From CAZGYE01 sp964530165 (GTDB lineage: Bacteria; Planctomycetota; Planctomycetia; Planctomycetales; Planctomycetaceae): DNA of 10,143 nt. A program made the translations under genes and the position numbers. Numbering within the stretch: the stretch's first letter is position 1; the number at the start of each line of letters is the position of its first letter. The stretch is taken from the NCBI GenBank assembly GCA_964530165.1, contig CAZGYE010000218.1, positions 1 to 10,143 on the forward strand, given 5' to 3'. The notes under the pieces are model-generated. The model was given only the letters and a program-made list of their open reading frames with translations. It did no database searches and was not told where the DNA came from. This document shows, one piece after another, positions 9,201-10,143 of this stretch.

Positions 9201-9315
9201 GGATCGGTCCCACACCGGCGCCGAGGGCCGCCTCGCTCGACACAGGGACCACAACAAACGCCGACCACAGAGCCAGCACAACAACGACGGCTTGCGGGAG
9301 CCGGCTGGTTGACAT
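6295..9315 (-). CDS. PVC-type exported propeller/HEAT/cytochrome c protein with N-terminal sugar-binding-like domain
   Basis: The product is 1006 residues from ATG 9315, preceded by GGAGG (9327-9331). The frame runs open to 9675, but that extension would cross the promoter and has no export signal at its head. Residues 1-29 are a Sec signal (VVVVLALWSAFVVVP..). Residues 38-190 resemble the galactose-binding-like N-terminal domain of rhamnosidases (WIWADPYP; MTVYVNGHRVAEI; WLASLSEERGWHATGF). Residues about 205-565 form a GSDH-like propeller of the 'membrane-bound dehydrogenase' (Piru_Ver) class, with a calcium-type loop D301-x-N303-x-D305-x-x-x-D309. Helical HEAT-like repeats follow (590-820). 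The C-terminal 'Pirellula/Verrucomicrobium' haem domain has CVRCH at 873-877, IGPDLTDVG after it, and Met973 in SPMPLG as the likely second iron ligand. It is probably a periplasmic dehydrogenase or electron carrier. PQQ or another cofactor is not shown. It converges on the Tat propeller gene with 52 bp between stops and no clear terminator. Confidence 0.88.
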   Translation of the reverse strand: MSTSRLPQAVVVVLALWSAFVVVPVSSEAALGAGVGPIPQWIWADPYPKSKQTATFRKAFDVAVQPAAARLSGLADDDMTVYVNGHRVAEIKESKQIATFDVTAQIRPGRNVLSLCASNRIGPAGVMVRLELIGPGPAAQSIVTDQSWLASLSEERGWHATGFDASGWPQAVSFGQLGVQPWGDPLGASDDYNQWKQALGKATATGLARITAPPGFAVELICSAGEGEGSWVSLAFDPRGRLIVGREDQGLLRLTLPRAENERPKIETINETLKECRGLLFAFESLYVNANNSKALYRLRDTNGDDQFDEVKLLRKTEGGVGHGRNGMALGPDNRIYLVHGNDVRLPSGFTTGTSPLRNYAGDRLLTPAWDQQLFNAGVRLPAGHIVRTDRDGETWEIIAGGFRNPFGVAFNTDGEMFTYDADMEGDIGAPWYRPTRINHIVSGGDYGWRQGTSKWPAFYPDSPPSNLDIGKGSPTGVKFGTKSRFPPKYRRALFALDWAYGRIFAVHLTASGASYVGSAETFIEGRPLNVTALDFGPDGAMYFITGGRRTQSGLYRVRYVGEAVKQRPATPQQLSRRRQAARARRLRRELEAFHGHRHPQAVETAWPHLGSSDPWIRHAARIAVEHQPPETWQQRALAEPYSTAGLTALLALSRVGDADLQPKLLDRLNGFPLNKCTAGQQLIALRADAICFSRMGRPDDMAAAKVIDRLDPLYPAQTVPVNQLLCELLVYLRAPNVLRKSIPLLNSASTQEERLFFLYVLRNVKSGWTLEQRRTYFHWLREAADFRGGQSMPKFVSFIRSDALATLTNTQREQLAPILAAKKQQPADIDSRASNRSFVKDWKVTDLSSSLDDVDRGRDFQRGKAMYTAALCVRCHRFGSQGTAIGPDLTDVGRRFDRLALLESMMTPSKVVNEKFRDVKIVTTKGFVIVGRIVGGTAKTLTISTNPLTPEETTAVVKADIEFQTTSGVSPMPLGLLNTLSKDEILDLLAYLEAGGNPAHPSFRP

Positions 9316-9357
9316 CAGGGGGCTGACCTCCACTGTGTGTAACCGCGAAACGCCGCC

Positions 9358-9386
9358 ATTGTACACGGCGGTGGTATTCATTTCAT
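9358..9386 (-). promoter_or_regulatory. Candidate promoter for the PVC-type cytochrome gene
   Basis: Read on the minus strand, ATGAAA (9381-9386; four of six -35 bases) is followed after 17 nt by TACAAT (9358-9363; five of six -10 bases). The transcript would start near 9351 with a leader of about 36 nt that contains the GGAGG at 9327-9331. The -10 overlaps a short inverted repeat, CCGCC (9353-9357) and GGCGG (9367-9371), which could be an operator. Confidence 0.45.
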
Positions 9387-9400
9387 CCAACGCGGATCGT

Positions 9401-9428
9401 TTCGCAAGCGGTTGCAATGGCTTACAAT
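9401..9428 (+). promoter_or_regulatory. Candidate promoter for the cupin gene
   Basis: TTCGCA (9401-9406; four of six -35 bases) is followed after 16 nt by TACAAT (9423-9428). Initiation near 9435 would give a leader of about 53 nt ending in GGAGAG (9473-9478), 9 nt before the ATG at 9488. It points away from the neighbouring minus-strand promoter. Confidence 0.5.
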
Positions 9429-9487
9429 GGCCGGAGACGGAGAGAGGACACCCGCACGAACGATCCCGATTTGGAGAGACTCTCGCG

Positions 9488-9895
9488 ATGGCCGAAGATG
9501 CACTTCGATTCGTTACCGAAGCCGAGATGCAGGTGGAAGAGTTGCCTTGGGGTCCACACGAATGGCTCGTGCGGCCCGGTTTGACCGAGTCCGAGGAACT
9601 GCTGCTTGTCCGCGTCCGCATGCCGCCCGGGAAGGGGCACGCGTTCCATCGGCATCCGGAGATGGAGGAGATCATTTACGTCGTCTCGGGCCAAGCCGAG
9701 CAGTGGGTCGATCGCGAGAACCGGGTGCTCACTGCCGGACAAGCGGCACACATTCCCAAGGACGTGGTCCACGGAACTTACAATGCGGGCGACGAGACGC
9801 TGGTTTTCCTGGCTGTTCTCTCGCCGGGGAAAATCACGGGGCCGCCGCTGGTCGACGTGGCGCAAGAGACGCCATGGAAAGAACTGCATTCCTAA
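9488..9895 (+). CDS. Small single-domain cupin protein
   Basis: The product is 135 residues. ATG 9488 was chosen because GGAGAG lies 9 nt upstream; the frame is open back to 9335, but that extension overlaps the promoter and reads as low-quality sequence. Both cupin motifs are present. Motif 1 runs from G48 to G68 with His54, His56 and Glu61. Motif 2 runs from G84 to N99 with Pro90 and His95, with Asp92 where Gly is usual. The three His and one Glu form the standard metal site, so an Fe, Mn, Ni or Zn-binding cupin is likely. There is no signal peptide, so it acts in the cytoplasm. Small cupins include isomerases, dioxygenases and sugar- or ligand-binding proteins, and nothing here chooses among them. 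It is transcribed divergently from the exported cytochrome and may share regulation with it. Confidence 0.88.
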   Translation: MAEDALRFVTEAEMQVEELPWGPHEWLVRPGLTESEELLLVRVRMPPGKGHAFHRHPEMEEIIYVVSGQAEQWVDRENRVLTAGQAAHIPKDVVHGTYNAGDETLVFLAVLSPGKITGPPLVDVAQETPWKELHS

Positions 9896-9910
9896 CCGCC
9901 GCCGCCCGCG

Positions 9911-9916
9911 TATAAT
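9911..9916 (+). promoter_or_regulatory. Isolated TATAAT -10-like box after the cupin gene
   Basis: A perfect TATAAT stands in otherwise GC-rich sequence 15 bases after the cupin stop. The best upstream -35 candidate (TTCCTA, 9889-9894, 16-nt spacer) matches only three of six bases. Just after it lies a 22-codon ORF (ATG 9919 to the TAG at 9985-9987) without a good ribosome site. It could start a transcript for a gene to the right of the window or a small RNA; chance is also possible. Confidence 0.3.
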
Positions 9917-9924
9917 ACATGATG

Positions 9925-9962
9925 AGAGTCAAGCTTGGAGACAATCTGCAAGCTCAGTCTCT
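9925..9962 (+). other. Imperfect hairpin downstream of the cupin gene
   Basis: AGCTTG (9932-9937) pairs with CAAGCT (9949-9954) around an 11-nt loop. An outer AGAG (9925-9928) can pair with CTCT (9959-9962) across a small internal loop. No T run follows, so it is a poor intrinsic terminator. It may still protect the 3' end of the cupin mRNA or be part of a small RNA from the TATAAT box. Confidence 0.3.
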
Positions 9963-9992
9963 TGTCGTCAGAAGAAAGATTGATTAGGAATC

Positions 9993-10141
9993 CAGGAAGA
10001 CAGGAACATGGAAGTATCAGTTTCGATGGGGACGAAGCTCTCGCAGCCGATAGGCAGATCAACGCAGTGAAACCATCGGCGAACAACTTTCCAAAACCGA
10101 CACAGATTCTTTGACCCTCGACTTCTTTTCCTGTCTTCCTG
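9993..10141. repeat. 14-bp inverted repeat pair made of 8-nt AGGAAGAC-type units
   Basis: CAGGAAGACAGGAA at 9993-10006 is the exact reverse complement of TTCCTGTCTTCCTG at 10128-10141, with 121 bases between the arms. The left arm is part of an 8-nt periodic run: AGGAA recurs at 9986, 9994 and 10002. The right arm has TTCCT at 10128 and 10136 with the same period. Between the arms there is no convincing gene; the frames give only ORFs of about 20 to 60 codons. It could be a small dispersed intergenic element or MITE-like unit. The window ends two bases after the right arm, so the element may continue. Confidence 0.5.
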
Positions 10142-10143
10142 TT

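Noticed and set aside
9335..9487. 51-codon extension of the cupin frame
   Set aside because: It contains the candidate promoter, whereas ATG 9488 has a good GGAGAG site.
9316..9675. N-terminal extension of the PVC-type cytochrome frame by 120 codons
   Set aside because: ATG 9315 has GGAGG upstream and begins a clean signal peptide. The extension crosses both divergent promoters and is antisense to the cupin.
10008..10070. 20-codon ORF inside the inverted-repeat element
   Set aside because: Too short, with no family resemblance; its apparent purine-rich ribosome site is part of the periodic repeat.

Overview
The window looks like a piece of a planctomycete chromosome (order Pirellulales or a near relative). 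This rests on the protein families, not on any database search. Two large exported cytochrome c fusion proteins belong to types that dominate Planctomycetes: an HzsA-related PD40-propeller multihaem protein, and a 'PVC-type' propeller/HEAT/cytochrome of the Pirellula/Verrucomicrobium class. A membrane-anchored coiled-coil protein pair of a kind I associate with planctomycetes sits at the left end. The DNA is GC-rich, so long antisense shadow ORFs are common. No gene-free stretch exceeds 300 bases.

Layout. (1) Positions 2-1430, plus strand: the C-terminal end of one protein overlaps by 26 bp a single-pass membrane protein with a charged ExbD/TolR-like transmembrane helix and a long coiled coil. 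They are the tail of a translationally coupled operon that begins left of the window. (2) Positions 1463-1535, minus strand: tRNA-Lys(UUU) without an encoded CCA. (3) Positions 1536-1798: a 263-base spacer ending in a 10-bp hairpin just upstream of the next start. (4) Positions 1799-6242, plus strand: a 1139-residue HzsA-related protein with three CxxCH motifs and an N-terminal CBM9-like domain. It is followed 61 bp later by a Tat-exported protein made of seven GWAVG-type beta-propeller repeats. (5) Positions 6295-9315, minus strand and convergent with the previous pair: a 1006-residue exported sugar-binding-like/propeller/HEAT/cytochrome c protein. (6) Positions 9316-9487: a divergent promoter region with mirror-image TACAATGG boxes. 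(7) Positions 9488-9895, plus strand: a small single-domain cupin. (8) Positions 9896-10143: a non-coding tail with a TATAAT box, a hairpin and a 14-bp inverted repeat built from an 8-nt periodic GACAGGAA-type unit.

How the genes may work together. Three neighbouring proteins (1799-9315) all carry export signals and beta-propellers. Two of them add c-type haem and an N-terminal carbohydrate-binding-like beta-sandwich. A periplasmic or cell-surface electron-transfer module acting on or near glycans is a reasonable hypothesis, but no substrate can be read from the sequence. The cupin shares a divergent promoter region with the minus-strand cytochrome and could be co-regulated. The left-end pair and the tRNA look unrelated to that module.
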